In this document: piece after piece, positions 1 to 11,995 of the stretch | Position numbering within the stretch: position 1 is the stretch's first letter | Layout: the number at the start of each line of letters is the position of its first letter | Source: Xenopus tropicalis | Lineage: Eukaryota > Chordata > Amphibia > Anura > Pipidae | Assembly (NCBI RefSeq): GCF_000004195.4 | Contig: NC_030681.2 | Span: 137,643,506-137,707,505 of the forward strand | Direction: 5' to 3' | Length of the DNA stretch: 64,000 nucleotides | Position numbers and translations under genes: made by a program | The notes under the pieces: generated by a model | What the model saw: only the letters and a program-made list of their open reading frames with translations | Told to the model about the DNA's origin: nothing | Database searches by the model: none

Positions 1-740
1 CAAGGAGGAAACTGCCTGGAGTTATACAACTGAACAGTTGCCTAGGTCACCAACCCAGGTTTGACTCCAAGTCTATTAATCCACACCAACCAACCAGATT
101 TGACCTCCTGATTAGTTGCCATGAGTTACTAGACCTGGGGCAATGCAGCTCCTGTTGTTACATTTACATATAAAGGCCTTTATATTTCCCTAACTGATTG
201 CTGTAATGCAGCATATTTGGCCAGTAAAAGAGTTTAAATGGCATTACCAACACTGAACTAGCTCTTCAGGCAAAGCCCAGTGGGTCCCAGCATCAGATGA
301 CCCTCCTGCTCACCCAACCATGTGGCCTTCTATGTATGAGAGAGGGGGTAGGGGAGACAAGAAAAGAATGAGGAATGGAAGTGAAAATGTGAAAAAGTAA
401 GAAGGGGGGAGAAGAAAGGACAGAAAAAGAAAGAGGAAAATATTAACAAGATAAAGAAGAGGTAGAGAAGAGAGGAGTAACATCAAGGAAATAGAAAAAA
501 TGACAATGTCTTTCCTGTCCCCACAGCATTTAGCCCTGCCCCACACTAGGCATCACATGGAGTCAAGAGCACCCTCTTGACAGGTGCAATGGCCCCTTTA
601 CTGACACTTAAGAGTGAATTTGCTCATTAAAAAGTGTCCCAATGGCAATAAAAAAATCATATTTGATATTAACTATCCAATAGTAATATTAGCATACCTC
701 AAGATGTCTATTGACAAGTTGTTTTGCTTTTTGGCATATG
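1..740. other. Intergenic, no gene seen
   Basis: I see no coding exon or recognised element. Positions about 330-490 are strongly purine-rich on the plus strand, which explains the hydrophobic F/L/S-rich reading frame on the other strand; it is not a gene. If mboat2 extends leftwards this stretch lies in its first intron. Confidence 0.5.
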
Positions 741-3146
741 ATACTCTACTATACCTGCTATCCCACAGCCACAGTCCCTTCCCAGAGGCTATTATCCCCC
801 CACTGCTACTATAGGCACCATCTCTCCCTACTATACCTGCTATCCCACAGCCCCAGTCCCTTCCCAGAGGCTATTATCCCCCCACTGCTACTATAGGCAC
901 AATCTCTCCCTACTATACCTGCTATCCCACAGCCACCTTCCCTCCCCGGAGGCTATTATCCCCCCATTGCTACTATAGGCACCATCTCTCCCTACTATAC
1001 CTGCTATCCCACAGCCACCTTCCCTCCCCGGAGGCTATTATCCCCCCATTGCTACTATAGGCACCATCTCTCCCTACTATACCTGCTATCCCACAGCCAC
1101 AGTCCCTTCCCAGAGGCTATTATCCCCCCACTGCTACTATAGGCACCATCTCTCCCTACTATACCTGCTATCCCACAGCCACCTTCCCTCCCCGGAGGCT
1201 ATTATCCCCCCATTGCTACTATAGGCACCATCTCTCCCTACTATACCTGCTATCCCACAGCCACAGTCCCTTCCCAGAGGCTATTATCCCCGCACTGTTA
1301 CTATAGGCACCATCTCTCCCTACTATACATGCTATCCCACAGCCACAGTCCCTTACAGAGGCTATTATCCCCCCACTGTTACTATAGGCACCATCTCTCC
1401 CTACTATACATGCTATCCCACAGCCACAGTCCCTTCCCAGAGGCTATTATCCCCCCACTGCTACTATAGGCACCATCTCTCCCTACTATACATGCTATCC
1501 CACAGCCTCAGTCCCTTCCCAGAGGCTATTATCCCACTGCTACTATAGGCACCATCTCTCCCTACTATACATGCTATCCCACAGTCACAGTCCCTTCCCA
1601 GAGGCTATTATCCCACTGCTACTATAGGCACCATCTCTCCCTAGTATACCTGCTATCCCACAGCCCCAGTCTCTTCCCAGAGGCTATTATCCCCACTGCT
1701 ACTATAGGCACCATCTCTCCCTACTATACCTGCTATCCCACAGCCACAGTCCCTTGCCAGAGGCTATTATCCCCCCACTGCTACTATAGGCACCATCTCT
1801 CCCTACTATACCTGCTATCCCACAGCCACAGTCCCTTCCCAGAGGCTATTATCCCCCCACTGCTACTATAGGCACCATCTCTCCCTACTATACCTGCTAA
1901 CCCACAGCCACAGTCCCTTCCCAGAGGCTATTATCCCACTGCTACTATAGGCACCATCTCTCCCTACTATACATGCTATCCCACAGCCTCAGTCCCTTCC
2001 CAGAGGCTATTATCCCACTGCTACTATAGGCACCATCTCTCCCTACTATACCTGCTATCCCACAGTCACAGTCCCTTCCCAGAGGCTATTATCCCCACTG
2101 CTACTATAGGCACCATCTCTCCCTACTATACCTGCTATCCCACAGCCACAGTCCCTTCCCAGAGGCTATTATCCCCCCACTGCTACTATAGGCACCATCT
2201 CTCCCTACTATACCTGCTATCCCACAGCCACAGTCCCTTCCCAGAGGCTATTATCCCCCCACTGCTACTATAGGCACCATCTCTCCCTACTATACCTGCT
2301 ATCCCACAGCCCCAGTCCCTTCCCAGAGGCTATTATCCCCCCACTGTTACTATAGGCACCATCTCTCCCTACTATACCTGCTATCCCACAGCCACAGTCC
2401 CTTCCCAGAGGCTATTATCCCCCCACTGTTATTATAGGCACCATCTCTCCCTACTATACCTGCTATCCCACAGCCCCAGTCCCTTCCCAGAGGCTATTAT
2501 CCCCCCACTGCTACTATAGGCACCATCTCTCCCTACTATACCTGCTATCCCACAGCCACAGTCCCTTCCCAGAGGCTATTATCCCACTGCTACTATAGGC
2601 ACCATCTCTCCCTACTATACCTGCTATCCCACAGCCCCAGTCCCTTTCCAGAGGCTATTATCCCCCCACTGCTACTATAGGCACCATCTCTCCCTACTAT
2701 ACCTGCTATCCCACAGCCCCAGTCCCTTCCCAGAGGCTATTATCCCCCCACTGTTACTATAGGCACCACCTCTCCCTACTATACCTGCTACCCCACAGCC
2801 ACAGTCCCTTCCCAGAGGCTATTATCCCCCCACTGCTACTATAGGCACCATCTCTCCCTACTATACCTGCTATCCCACAGCCCCAGTCCCTTCCCAGAGG
2901 CTATTATCCCCCCACTGCTACTATAGGCACCATCTCTCCCTACTATACCAGCTATCCCACAGCCACAGTCCCTTCCCAGAGGCTATTATCCCCCCACCGT
3001 TACTATAGGCACCATCACTCCCTACTATACCTGCTATCCCACAGCCACAGTCCCTTCCCAGAGGCTATTATCCCCCCACTACTACTATAGGCACCATCTC
3101 TCCCTACTATACCTGCTATCCCACAGCCCCAGTCCCTTCCCAGAAA
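741..3146. repeat. 82-bp minisatellite, about 29 copies
   Basis: A head-to-tail array with a unit of about 82 bp. Each unit contains CTGCTATCCCACAGCC, AGAGGCTATTATCCCC and ACTATAGGCACCATCTCTCC. Units vary by point changes (CCACAG or CCCCAG, CCTGC or CATGC) and by loss of a few C residues, giving lengths of 78-82 bp. The boundaries are sharp at about 745 and 3146. The array lies in the first intron of mboat2, starting about 0.6 kb beyond the splice donor. Confidence 0.97.
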
Positions 3147-3162
3147 CCTGTTATACCATAGT

Positions 3163-3190
3163 CACCATACCATACCATACCATACCATAG
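3163..3190. repeat. CCATA pentanucleotide microsatellite
   Basis: About five tandem copies of the pentamer CCATA/ATACC directly after the end of the 82-bp minisatellite. Confidence 0.85.
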
Positions 3191-3773
3191 TTCTTTCTCA
3201 TAAGACTCACTGTCCATTGCCAGAGGCTACAAGCATTATTAATAGTTGACGCCTGCAAAGTCAAGAGATTTATGTCTGTGTTACTAAGAGTCAGAAACTC
3301 TACCTTGATAGAATAACTAGCTGCTCAGAAGGGACCCTAAAACCTGTAGGGCCCAGAACAGACTTCAGTCTGTAACCAGCAACAGTAGCGTGCTACCTAA
3401 AACAACTAATTTAGATGAACCACTATTTTGAAGCACAATTTAAAATATTAGATGTGAAACACGATGTATTGTATATTGAGTGTAAAGTAATTAACTCTAA
3501 CAATGAAGATGCGGTGTTCACTCTTGATGGAGAAACTTTACTATGAGTAGATCAATCTCTGGGGCAATTATACCTCTATTCTGTACACAGATATGTCCTA
3601 GAGAATTCCGTTAGCCTCCTGTCTGATGGAAACAATGTAGCACTTCTCTGCAAAGAGGCACCATATGGAGTAACCCATAACATTATTGCCACAGAAGGGA
3701 ATACCCCCCTGTAAGCATGTGCATGCAAGCCGCCCACCCCCGCCTGCTAATACCCAATCCCGGAAGCTTTTAC

Positions 3774-3845
3774 CTGATCTACGGGCAGCTGTACTGCTCT
3801 GCTGAGGGGCAGAAGCAGCGTGGAGCCAGTGGTACTGGTAGCCAT
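3774..3845 (-). CDS. mboat2: mboat2, first coding exon (24 codons)
   Basis: On the minus strand the exon reads MATSTTGST at its start and AVQLPVDQ at its end, then a GT-AA donor (bases 3773-3772). This matches my memory of the N-terminus of vertebrate MBOAT2 (LPCAT4-type lysophospholipid acyltransferase 2), an ER membrane enzyme that acylates lysophosphatidylethanolamine and related lysolipids in the Lands cycle. The catalytic His and the membrane spans are encoded by later exons to the left of this window. The exon is phase 0 (72 nt). It is one residue shorter than the human form as I recall it. The gene diverges from asap2 at 40.2 kb, the human arrangement, which supports the call. Only the start is present, so integrity cannot be judged. 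Confidence 0.85.
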
Positions 3846-4450
3846 GGCAATCTTTGTGATGATGAAAAAAGATGAAGAATAAGCTCTAGATGCTTTCGCT
3901 CTGCTCCAAATTCCGAGACTCCCAGAAAAGGGCAACGAACTTCACTTTAATCATCCAGAGATGACCAAAAATAACCCCCCCAAAAAATGACAGCTAGCCG
4001 GACGATCGGCCACTTCCAGGGCACTAACTAAACGCTGCCAGTGCCAAAACTACAGGGAGTCAAAGGCACCCCTGGAAAATAACAATTCAAAAATAAAAAA
4101 AAAGAAAATCTTGCCATGCAAAAGCTAAAGAAGCAAAAATTGCAAAAATATACAGTGGTGGCACTTTGTAAATCCCATGACTGAGAGCAGAAAAGCAATG
4201 AGTCCCTGACAAGGATACAGCAGTCTATCCATGCACTGAAATCACAAAGCCACTGCCTTCTCCACCTCCTCTCACTGCTCAGTGTGCTGAATGCAGAATT
4301 ACACCCAGGGTGGGAGGGAGCGCTGGGCAGGCAGAGCTGCAAAACACAACTATGGAAGCCTAGGAAGCACAATATTCTTACTGGCATTCTCCAAATCACG
4401 GCTACGCCAGCGACTCTGTCCTTCTGCTGCAACCCGTGGGTGCATAGGAA
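3846..4450 (-). promoter_or_regulatory. mboat2 5' UTR and proximal promoter region
   Basis: Sequence upstream of the mboat2 start on the minus strand. It is only moderately GC-rich and I see no clear TATA box. The 134-aa reading frame at 4028-4432 on this strand has no recognisable domain and I do not treat it as a gene. The transcription start cannot be fixed from sequence alone. Confidence 0.4.
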
Positions 4451-4599
4451 TTAAGGGCAAATAAGGCTGCTGGATACTTACACATCGCAGATTTCATTGA
4501 TTTGGAGTTTTTTTTCCAATGTTCTGGTTTTAAAGCAGAAAAATAAAAAACAATCTTGCGGATTATAACAGCTTTCTAAATTGGGTAATAGCTGAATTG

Positions 4600-4745
4600 A
4601 AGGAATGTATGTATGTATGTCTTTATTTATAAAGCGCTACTTATGTACGCAGAGCTGTACAGTAGAGCAATAAATCAATACAACAGGGGGTTATTAAAAT
4701 AACAGATAAATACAAAGTATGATAATAAATACAAATACAAGGTAC
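4600..4745 (-). repeat. Dispersed repeat tail (AAGCGCT...TTATTTATAAAG type)
   Basis: Contains TTTATTTATAAAGCGCTAC and a derived A/T-rich tail. The reverse complement resembles the retroposon tail ending GCGCTTTATAAATAAA seen in clearer form at 43.07 and 52.13 kb. Confidence 0.45.
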
Positions 4746-4887
4746 AGTTGCAATAATTTAAGAGACAAAGCGACAATAGGAATTATACCCAATTTTTGCT
4801 TGTCAAAAAAAGTATGTGTCAAATGTTTGTTTTAGCTAAAGAGATCAAATTAGGAGATTGTTAGAGACAGAGAGATTTTGTCCACAG

Positions 4888-6126
4888 TGTAGTTTTTCGC
4901 TATTTAGCTTCAGCAGCTCAAATATTTCAGCACCGATCTGGTTGCTGGGGTCTTCTTAACCTAGGCAACCAGCCAGTGGTTAAAATGTGAGACTGGAATA
5001 TGAATAGGAAGGACTGAATAGAAAATAAATATAGGTATGGGACCTGTTATCCAGAATGCTAGGGACCTGGAGATTGTTCAGATAATAGGTCTTTCTGTAA
5101 TTTGCATCTCCTTACCTTAAGTCTACTGAAAAATCATAATAAATAATATTTAATTTAATTTAGAAGGGTTGTTTGCCTCCAATAAAGATGAATTATATCT
5201 TAGTTGGGATCAAGTACAGGTACTGTTTTATTATTACAGACAAAAGCGAATCATTTAACCATTAAATAAACCCAATAGGGCTGTTCTGCCCCCAATAAGG
5301 GGTAATTATATCTTAGTTGGGATCAAGTACAGGTACTGTTTTATTATTTCAGAGAAAAGGGAATCATTTAACCATTAAATAAACCCAATAGGGCTGTTCT
5401 GCCCCCAATAAGGGGTAATTATATCTTAGTTGGGATCAAGTACAGGTACTGTTTTATTATTTCAGAGAAAAGGGAATCATTTAACCATGAAATGAACCCA
5501 ATAGGGCTGTTCTGCCCCAATAAGGGGTAATTATATCTTAGTTGGGATCAAGTACAGGTACTGTTTTATTATTACAGAGAAAAGGGAATCATTTAACCAT
5601 TAAATAAACCCAATAGGGCTGTTCTGCCTCCAATAAGGATTAATTATATCTTAGTTGGGATCAAGTACAGGTACTGTTTTATTATTACAGAGAAAAGGGA
5701 ATCATTTAACCATGAAATAAACCCAATAGGACTGTTCTGCCCCCAATAAGGGGTAATTATATCTTAGTTGGGATCAAGTACAAGGTACTGTTTTATTACT
5801 ACAGAGAAAAAAGAAATCATGTTTAAAAATTAGAATTCATTGCTTAGAATGGAGTCTATGGGAGATGGCCTTCCCATAGCTTTCTGGATAACAGGTTTCT
5901 AAATAACAGATCCCATAAAAAAGTGAGAATAATAATAAAATTGTAGCCTCACAGAGCAATAATATGTTGGTTGCTTGGGGTCAGTGACCCCCATTTGAAA
6001 GCTGAAAAGATGTAGGAAGAGGAAGGCAAATAATTTATAATTACAAATAACTATAACAAATTAAATAATGAAAAGCAACAGCAAACTCACTAGGAATAGG
6101 ACATTGTATAACATACTAAAAGTTAT
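4888..6126. mobile_element. Kolobok/T2-like MITE split by a younger MITE
   Basis: Two halves of one element, 4888-5030 and 5919-6126, separated by the inserted element at 5031-5918. The halves align in order with the near-complete copy at 48322-48800: the block with TTCAGCAGCTC, GGTTGCTGGGG and GAATATGAATAGGA, then GTCAGTGACCCCCATTTGAAAG and GGACATTGTATAACATACTA. The terminal TTAAAGG ends are decayed here. Confidence 0.7.
5031..5918. mobile_element. Frog MITE (family A) with a six-copy 113-bp array
   Basis: The left end AGGTATGGGACCTGTTATCC and right end TAACAGATCCCAT are inverted versions of each other and match copies throughout the window. Inside, a unit with CCCAATAGGGCTGTTCTG, TTATATCTTAGTTGGGATC and ACAGGTACTGTTTTATTA repeats about six times between 5158 and 5835. 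The phrase CCCAATAG recurs at 5271, 5384, 5497, 5609 and 5722, a step of 112-113 bp. No coding capacity. Confidence 0.85.
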
Positions 6127-6989
6127 GTAATTGCTGTTGTTCCTTGTGGCTACAAATTGGCTGAAAATACCTTTCTGTGCCATTGAATGGGATCACAGAG
6201 GGTAAAGCATTCTAACTTAACTAGAGCCTTTTAAATCTGCAATTAGTTGCAGGTGTCACTCCAGCCAATGGAGTCATTGCACTGGTCTTTCCAGTCTGGA
6301 GTGTGGAGACCATGATGGGAGCGTCTTGTTGCCAAATCATAGAGATTTTTCTGATTGGTCTAATTGTTCTTGGCACCATTTGAACATGCTTAGTGTGGGA
6401 CAGGAAAGACAGGGGTCTAGAAGCAACGGAGTTGTCTATTCTGGTGACTTAGCTGATTAACTGATAATGGGCAGTGATGAAACTACAGTTTGGGCCCTCG
6501 GAGGACAATAAAGCACACTCTGGCTGCCAAATATACCTCCCAACACTTACTAAAAATTGAAAGAGCTTAATAATGATCTGCCACAGCCCTAAATACTATG
6601 CCCATATTACAAAATCACACCCTTTCTCATGGAATGGCAGAATCAAAAGCACAAAGTGCCCCAGAAGCATTCCTCAACACCTGCATTCCATGCCAGTAAA
6701 ATCACAGCAAATGGCCAACTAAACACTATAGTAACCCCAGACTTGCCAGTGATATTACTGTAGAAATGGTCAATGAGCATTCCATTAACCTCAGATATCA
6801 CTGCAGAAATGGGCAATAAGTATTTTATGAACTCCAGACTTGGGGGAAGACCCGGGGCCACTGTGCAACGCAGGGTCTGCAGGGGAATTATTTACTAAAC
6901 TATATGAACAGCTCAAAATCATTTCGGTAGGGTTTGGTTTCTGAATTATAAAAAGTCACATCTCTGCCATAATTCTATATATGCAAAAT

Positions 6990-7310
6990 AGCATTTAGGT
7001 GCAGATGTGAAATGGTGGGACATTTGGGGAATATCTGACATCCAGAAAGCTTCAGATTACTGTAAGGCTATCTTCTATAGAGTCCATTTAAAGCAAATCA
7101 TTCTCATTTTTATAAGTGATTTCCTTTTTCTTTGTAATAATAAAATGGAAACTTGTACTTGATGGTAACTAAGCTAAATCCATATTGGGGGCTAAACAAT
7201 GCAACTGGGTTTATTTTGTGTTTACATGGTTTTTATCAAACCAGAAAGGTCACTTTTTGGGAAAACCCTGGGTGCCATGCATTCTGGATAACAAATCTTT
7301 TACCTGTAGA
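6990..7310. mobile_element. Decayed family A MITE
   Basis: Degenerate copy of the family seen at 42410-42740: recognisable blocks are the fragment near 7055 (ATTACTGTAAGGCTATCTTC), TTTCTTTGTAATAATAAAA, and the right end GCATTCTGGATAACAAATC near 7280. The divergence suggests an old insertion. Confidence 0.6.
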
Positions 7311-7780
7311 GGAAAACAATTTCTAATTCCCTTACAAAGCAATAATGTCACACTAACTGCCTATAAGGTGAATTCCAGTCATTACTTTTGCAGGTAAGGG
7401 GTAATATGGAAAGTATCACAGAACAGAATATAAACCAAGAATTTCGAAATGTATCTGTTTTTTTTTTTTAGTAGACAGCGATGCTGGGGTATCATAAGCC
7501 CTCTTGGGGGTTATTCTTCTAACTAGATGTTATTAATTCTGTGGCTGGTGTTTAATAAGCCCCTGTTCAGAAATGCAAAAGCAAGAGCCCTGGGGACTGG
7601 CTGTAAAAAAAAACACCACAAAGCCCATGCAACTTTTATTTCCCCACATTTTTGTTCTCAAGCACAAGGGCATTTTGGAAAAACTCATACGGGGTAGTTA
7701 ATAAACTGAGAAATTTGCTTGGACTCCGGAAACTTGGCAGCTTTTTGCTGACTTTTTTTTTAAATAAATTATCAGATTAT

Positions 7781-8081
7781 TTTAAACAAATAACATATTA
7801 ATCAGTGAAATACACAAAACATTTATTGGCTCAAATCAAACAAATCAAGTTTAAACAAAAACCATATTATACCAAACAACGGATAGGTGCATCCATGAGA
7901 GGAGGTCCTCTGATGAAGCACCCATTGGTGCGAAACGCGTTATGAGAGTGGGTGCCATGAGACACTGGGATGCACCTATCCGTTGTTTGGTATAGTATGG
8001 TTTTTGTTTAAACTTGATTTGTTTGATTTGAGCCAATAAATGTTTTGTGTATTTCACTGATTAATATGTTGTTATTTGTTT
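7781..8081. repeat. Long inverted repeat, arms of about 113 bp
   Basis: The left arm (about 7781-7894) and right arm (about 7968-8081) are reverse complements with one substitution (TATTATACC against TATAGTATG) and a small indel near the outer end. The 73-bp spacer holds a hammerhead-like core. Both arms contain TTTAAACTTGATTTGTTTGA and an AATAAATG motif, so this resembles two tail-to-tail copies of a retroelement end. Confidence 0.85.
7910..7941 (+). ncRNA. Hammerhead-ribozyme-like core
   Basis: The spacer of the inverted repeat reads CTGATGA (7910-7916), a stem-loop GCACC-CATT-GGTGC (7918-7931), then GAAA (7932-7935) and CGCGTT (7936-7941). This is the conserved order of a hammerhead core: CUGAUGA, stem II, GAAA, a very short stem III (AC/GU) and an NUH cleavage triplet (GUU). 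Tiny stem III hammerheads are known from Penelope-like retroelements. Stem I next to the core pairs poorly, so this copy may be inactive; it could alternatively be a chance match in a conserved repeat. Confidence 0.5.
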
Positions 8082-8497
8082 ATATACTGATTCAGGACCT
8101 ATCAGTGGGATATAATTTATAGAATCTCTTAATCTAAATTTATTTTTGCAAGGTTGTATCAGATTATTTTCATGATATACAGTAACTTGACTTTATTGAT
8201 TTTCATCAAGTGAGAGCACAATTGCATCAGTTTTAAAGAATCGGCTGCTATTGCATCTGGCGTAACGCCCCCTGGCACAGGTAATGATTCTGGAATTCTG
8301 GGGATAAAAACTGCATTATAAGAAATAACTCAAAACTGCGCTTGAAATTGCACTTTACTCACTGCACTTGCTCTAATAAATGAGACCTTTTATCTGTGCT
8401 TCAATGACTGATATCTACTGGTTACATTTCAGGGCTATAGCAACACCTGCTGGAAGGAAATAGGCACTAACGATTCCCTGGGAAAATACAAAACACG

Positions 8498-9393
8498 TAT
8501 TGGACCTGTTATCCAGAATGCTCAGGACCTAGGGGTTTTCTGGATAAGGGGATTTTTCTGTAGCTTGGTTCTCCATACCTTAAGTCTAACAAACAATAAT
8601 TTAAAAAATTAATTAAACCCAATAGGATTGTTTTAATTAACCCTTAGATTTTAGGTGGGATCAAGTACAGGTATGGGATCCCTTATCCGGAAACGTGTTA
8701 TGCAGAAAGTTCCAAATTACGGAAAGACCATCTACTATAGACTCCATTATAAATTCTAATTTTTAAAACTGATTTCCTTTTTCTCTGTAATAATAAAACA
8801 GTACCTGTACTTGATCCCAACTAAGATATAATTACCCCTTATTGGGGGCAGAACAGCCCTATTGGGTTTATTTCATGGTTAAATGATTCCCTTTTCTCTG
8901 TAATAATAAAACAGTACCTGTTCTTGATCCCAACTAAGATATAATTACCCCTTATTGGGGGCAGAACAGCCCTATTGGGTTTATTTAATGGTTAAACGAT
9001 TCCCTTTTCTCTGTAATAATAAAACAGTACCTGTACTTGATCCCAACTAAGATATAATTACCCCTTATTGGGGGCAAAACAATCCTATTGGGTTTATTCA
9101 ATATTTAAATTATAATATTTAGCAGACATAAGTTATGGAGATCCAAATTACGGAAAGATCCCTTATTTGGGAAACCCCAGGTCCTAAGCATTCTGGATAA
9201 CAAGTCCCATACCTGTACAAGGTACTGTTTTATTATTACAGAGAAAAGGAAATAACTTTTAAAAATCTTAATTACTTGATTCAAATTGAGTCTATAGAAT
9301 TGAGTCAATGGGAGATGGCCCTTCTGCAATCAAAGGCTTCTGGATAACAGGTTTCCACATAATCCACAGATCCCATACCTATACATGGATGTT
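8498..9393. mobile_element. Compound of family A MITEs with a three-copy 113-bp array
   Basis: A partial copy (8498-8670) abuts a complete one (about 8668-9219, from ACAGGTATGGGATCC to CAAGTCCCATACCTGTA) and a further fragment (9219-9393). The complete copy carries three tandem 113-bp units: GTACCTG recurs at 8801, 8914 and 9027, in opposite orientation to the array at 5.2 kb. Confidence 0.8.
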
Positions 9394-11320
9394 CAAATTA
9401 ATCTCTATAACCCCAGACTTGCTAGTAACATCCACTGCAGAAGTGGTCCATGAGAACTCCAGATGTGCCAGTAATATTATTGCAGTGATGCTCCATTAAC
9501 CACAGACTTGACAGTAAGATCACTGCATAAATGGATAGATTGAAAGCTGCACTAAAAATCTGCATTATTGCCCATACACAACGCATTCTACATTGCTATA
9601 ATACAGTAACCTTCTCATAGAAAATAAGAAAAAATCAAACATCAGGACAAACTCTGCTGCTGCATGCCCTGTACAGGTTATTTATATGGGCCCCCCATGA
9701 ACACAAGTGTACAGTGCCAAAATTTTGGCAATGCCCCTTGTGTGTGCAATATAAACAACTCTAAAATAAGCAGTTCATAGAAAGAGTTTCATTTATTAAT
9801 GTGCTAATTAATGGGCAGTTCATTAACAGCCAGTGGAGTTAATTCCTGCCCCTACTCTGCGCTGTCATTGCTTGATATGAAAGTTAAGTACGTTTTTGCT
9901 TTAGTTACGAATACTGCATAAGTTTAACTACTAGTCAGTAGTAGTTCATAAAAGTAGTAAAAAATTATGTGCTAACAAGTCAGTCTTTTAACTGGGGGTC
10001 AGTGGAATTTATATGTAAGTTATGCATACATGTAACATATGTTTTTGCACAAGTTATGTAAATTGCTTAAGTGTGGGGGCCCAATTTTATTGCTGGGGGG
10101 CCCAATAACCTGTAATTTTACTGCTGAAAGTTCATGTAGGAGGCACTAACAAAATTAAGTAAATAGCTCCAAAAATAAACAGCTGATGTTTCACTATAAT
10201 AAGTAGTTCATGTAAATAGTGGACCTGTGTTTCCACAAACAAACAGTGAGAAACCACCTTCAACCGCAGGGAAATCACGGAGGGCATATGATTTTCCGAC
10301 AGACCAAGGGGCATCACATAAGCTCCACCAGACTGATATATTTTATTCTGGTTTGTATGTGCAAAGGTCCCCACTAGTAATTATGGTCTGTCCTAACCAC
10401 CTGTCCTTCAGGGCACATTTGGTGGTTTATATTATTTCACTCATCTTATTATTTAGAGTTATGGTGCTAAGAGATCACACGCCCCACCGGGGGGGTCCCA
10501 GGGCTCACACATGCCCAAAGGCGCCCAACCATACAAGCCCACAGTAGGTACATCAGAACAATTAGCCCTTATTGCCAAGGTATAAGCTTCATAGAACTGG
10601 AGTTGTAAAAGTACCATATGATACAGAATTCCTTACCAGTAGGGGCCCAGGATGGAAGCCGTGTAAGACCAGTCTTGTTGGGGAGCAATGAACCTTTCGA
10701 TTAGTCAACTATGCAATAAATGTATGCCATAATCAGACAAACGACTTCATCCTACAACTTGATCTGCCAATATGACCTGTCCTATATATGCTGACATCGC
10801 CATTATCCCTGTCCTTCACCTCATATATATATATATATACAGTATATATAAGCACAAGGCAGAAAAGTGAAAAAAGAATGAAAACAGGAGCTGTGGAGAC
10901 ACATCTAAAATGTATGTCACAAATGACCCAGGGTAAAACCCAAATCCACAAGTAGCCAGACTTGGTACTATGGCTGGTCTAGAATTGGTAGGACAAGAAG
11001 AAATTGCAATTACACATTGAGGGTATTATTGGGGTTGAAAAGAAAAATATTGAATTGAATATTGAATATTGAATCACAAAAACAACCCCTGCCCATGTCA
11101 CTATATAGGAGTCATATTATTCATTCATATAAAAAGGCAAATGTTGTGTCTATGCAGTGTATTTACAAGCTAATTTAAAATTGGCACCATAAATCAACAT
11201 TAAATATTTAAGGGTGATATTATTACATTGCAATAACAAATGCATAAAGGCACTGTGCTGTAGCCGGAGAGGACACAATAACTTTCATGTCAACAAAGCC
11301 AGGTAAGAGAGAAAGAAAGT
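9394..11320. other. Intergenic, no gene seen
   Basis: No exon or clear element recognised. There is an (AT)n run at 10824-10853. The reading frames here are short, without domains, and show no splice-flanked coding pattern. Confidence 0.45.
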
Positions 11321-11329
11321 ATGAAAAAT

Positions 11330-11627
11330 TCACAAACAAACAGACAAAGGCAGAAGTTCATTGAGGCCCTTTGGGGCCACAGTATCCAAAATATGTATCC
11401 ATATCACTTCTCCTTTAAGTAATTCTAAGTTGTAATCTTCACCCATGTTGAGGGGAGGAATAAGGTCTATGATTATATGCCTGAACTGAGGCAATGAATG
11501 TTTAGCCTGCAAAAAATGTCTTGCTATCGGCTGGTCCGCCCTACCAGTGGCCACAGCAGCACAGTGATGATTGTTCATTTGATCCCTGTAAGTAGTGGAT
11601 GCCTTCCCCACATAAAAGAGACCACCA
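11330..11627 (-). pseudogene. Penelope-like retroelement relic, GIY-YIG endonuclease end
   Basis: On the minus strand a frame runs from GGLFYVGKAS through an RDQMNNH segment and ends WIHILDTVAPKGLNELLPL. The YVGK motif, a following basic/His-rich stretch, and a C-terminal W-I-x-x-L-x-T-x-A-P-x-G-L-N block are the pattern I know from the C-terminal GIY-YIG endonuclease of Penelope-like elements. A stop codon lies just before HGGLFYVGK (about 11628-11630) and no reverse transcriptase is seen upstream, so this is a 5'-truncated relic. It gives a possible source for the hammerhead-like and GAAACG stem-loop motifs elsewhere in the window. Confidence 0.7.
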
Positions 11628-11817
11628 TGCTAGGTATATTACAAAAGAACTAGTACAGGTGAAAGAAAGCGTATTTTGTAATTCATAAATGTACCACTCT
11701 GTAACATGCTGGTAAACATTTCTGCTTGCAGTAGCTAGATAAGTATGTGCCGTGTACCAACAGATCTATTTCTTTCTTTTTAAAGATAATAAATAGTGGT
11801 ATACCTCCAAGGGAGTC

Positions 11818-11995
11818 TTGTCCCTATTAATCAAAGGCATTGGGACCGCAAAGAAAATTCTTTCTGTGTTGATTTATTTACTCAAGACCCATGAGTGCAG
11901 AACTTTTTTTGCTTATATCTATATAAATATATACATATGTGTATACAAAGAAGGATCATACCCTGCAGTCCCTAGGTTACCAACTAATAATGTAC
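11818..11995 (+). repeat. Possible retroelement end fragment
   Basis: Contains TCAAGACCCATGAGTGCAG followed by T-rich and TATA-rich sequence. It resembles the segment AAGACCTGTGAGTGCGG that follows the GAAACG stem-loop at 24.2 kb. It lies 0.2 kb from the Penelope-like relic but faces the other way. Confidence 0.4.

Noticed and set aside
5158..5835. CRISPR-like regular spacing of the 113-bp units
   Set aside because: The units are direct tandem repeats without variable spacers, in a eukaryotic MITE.
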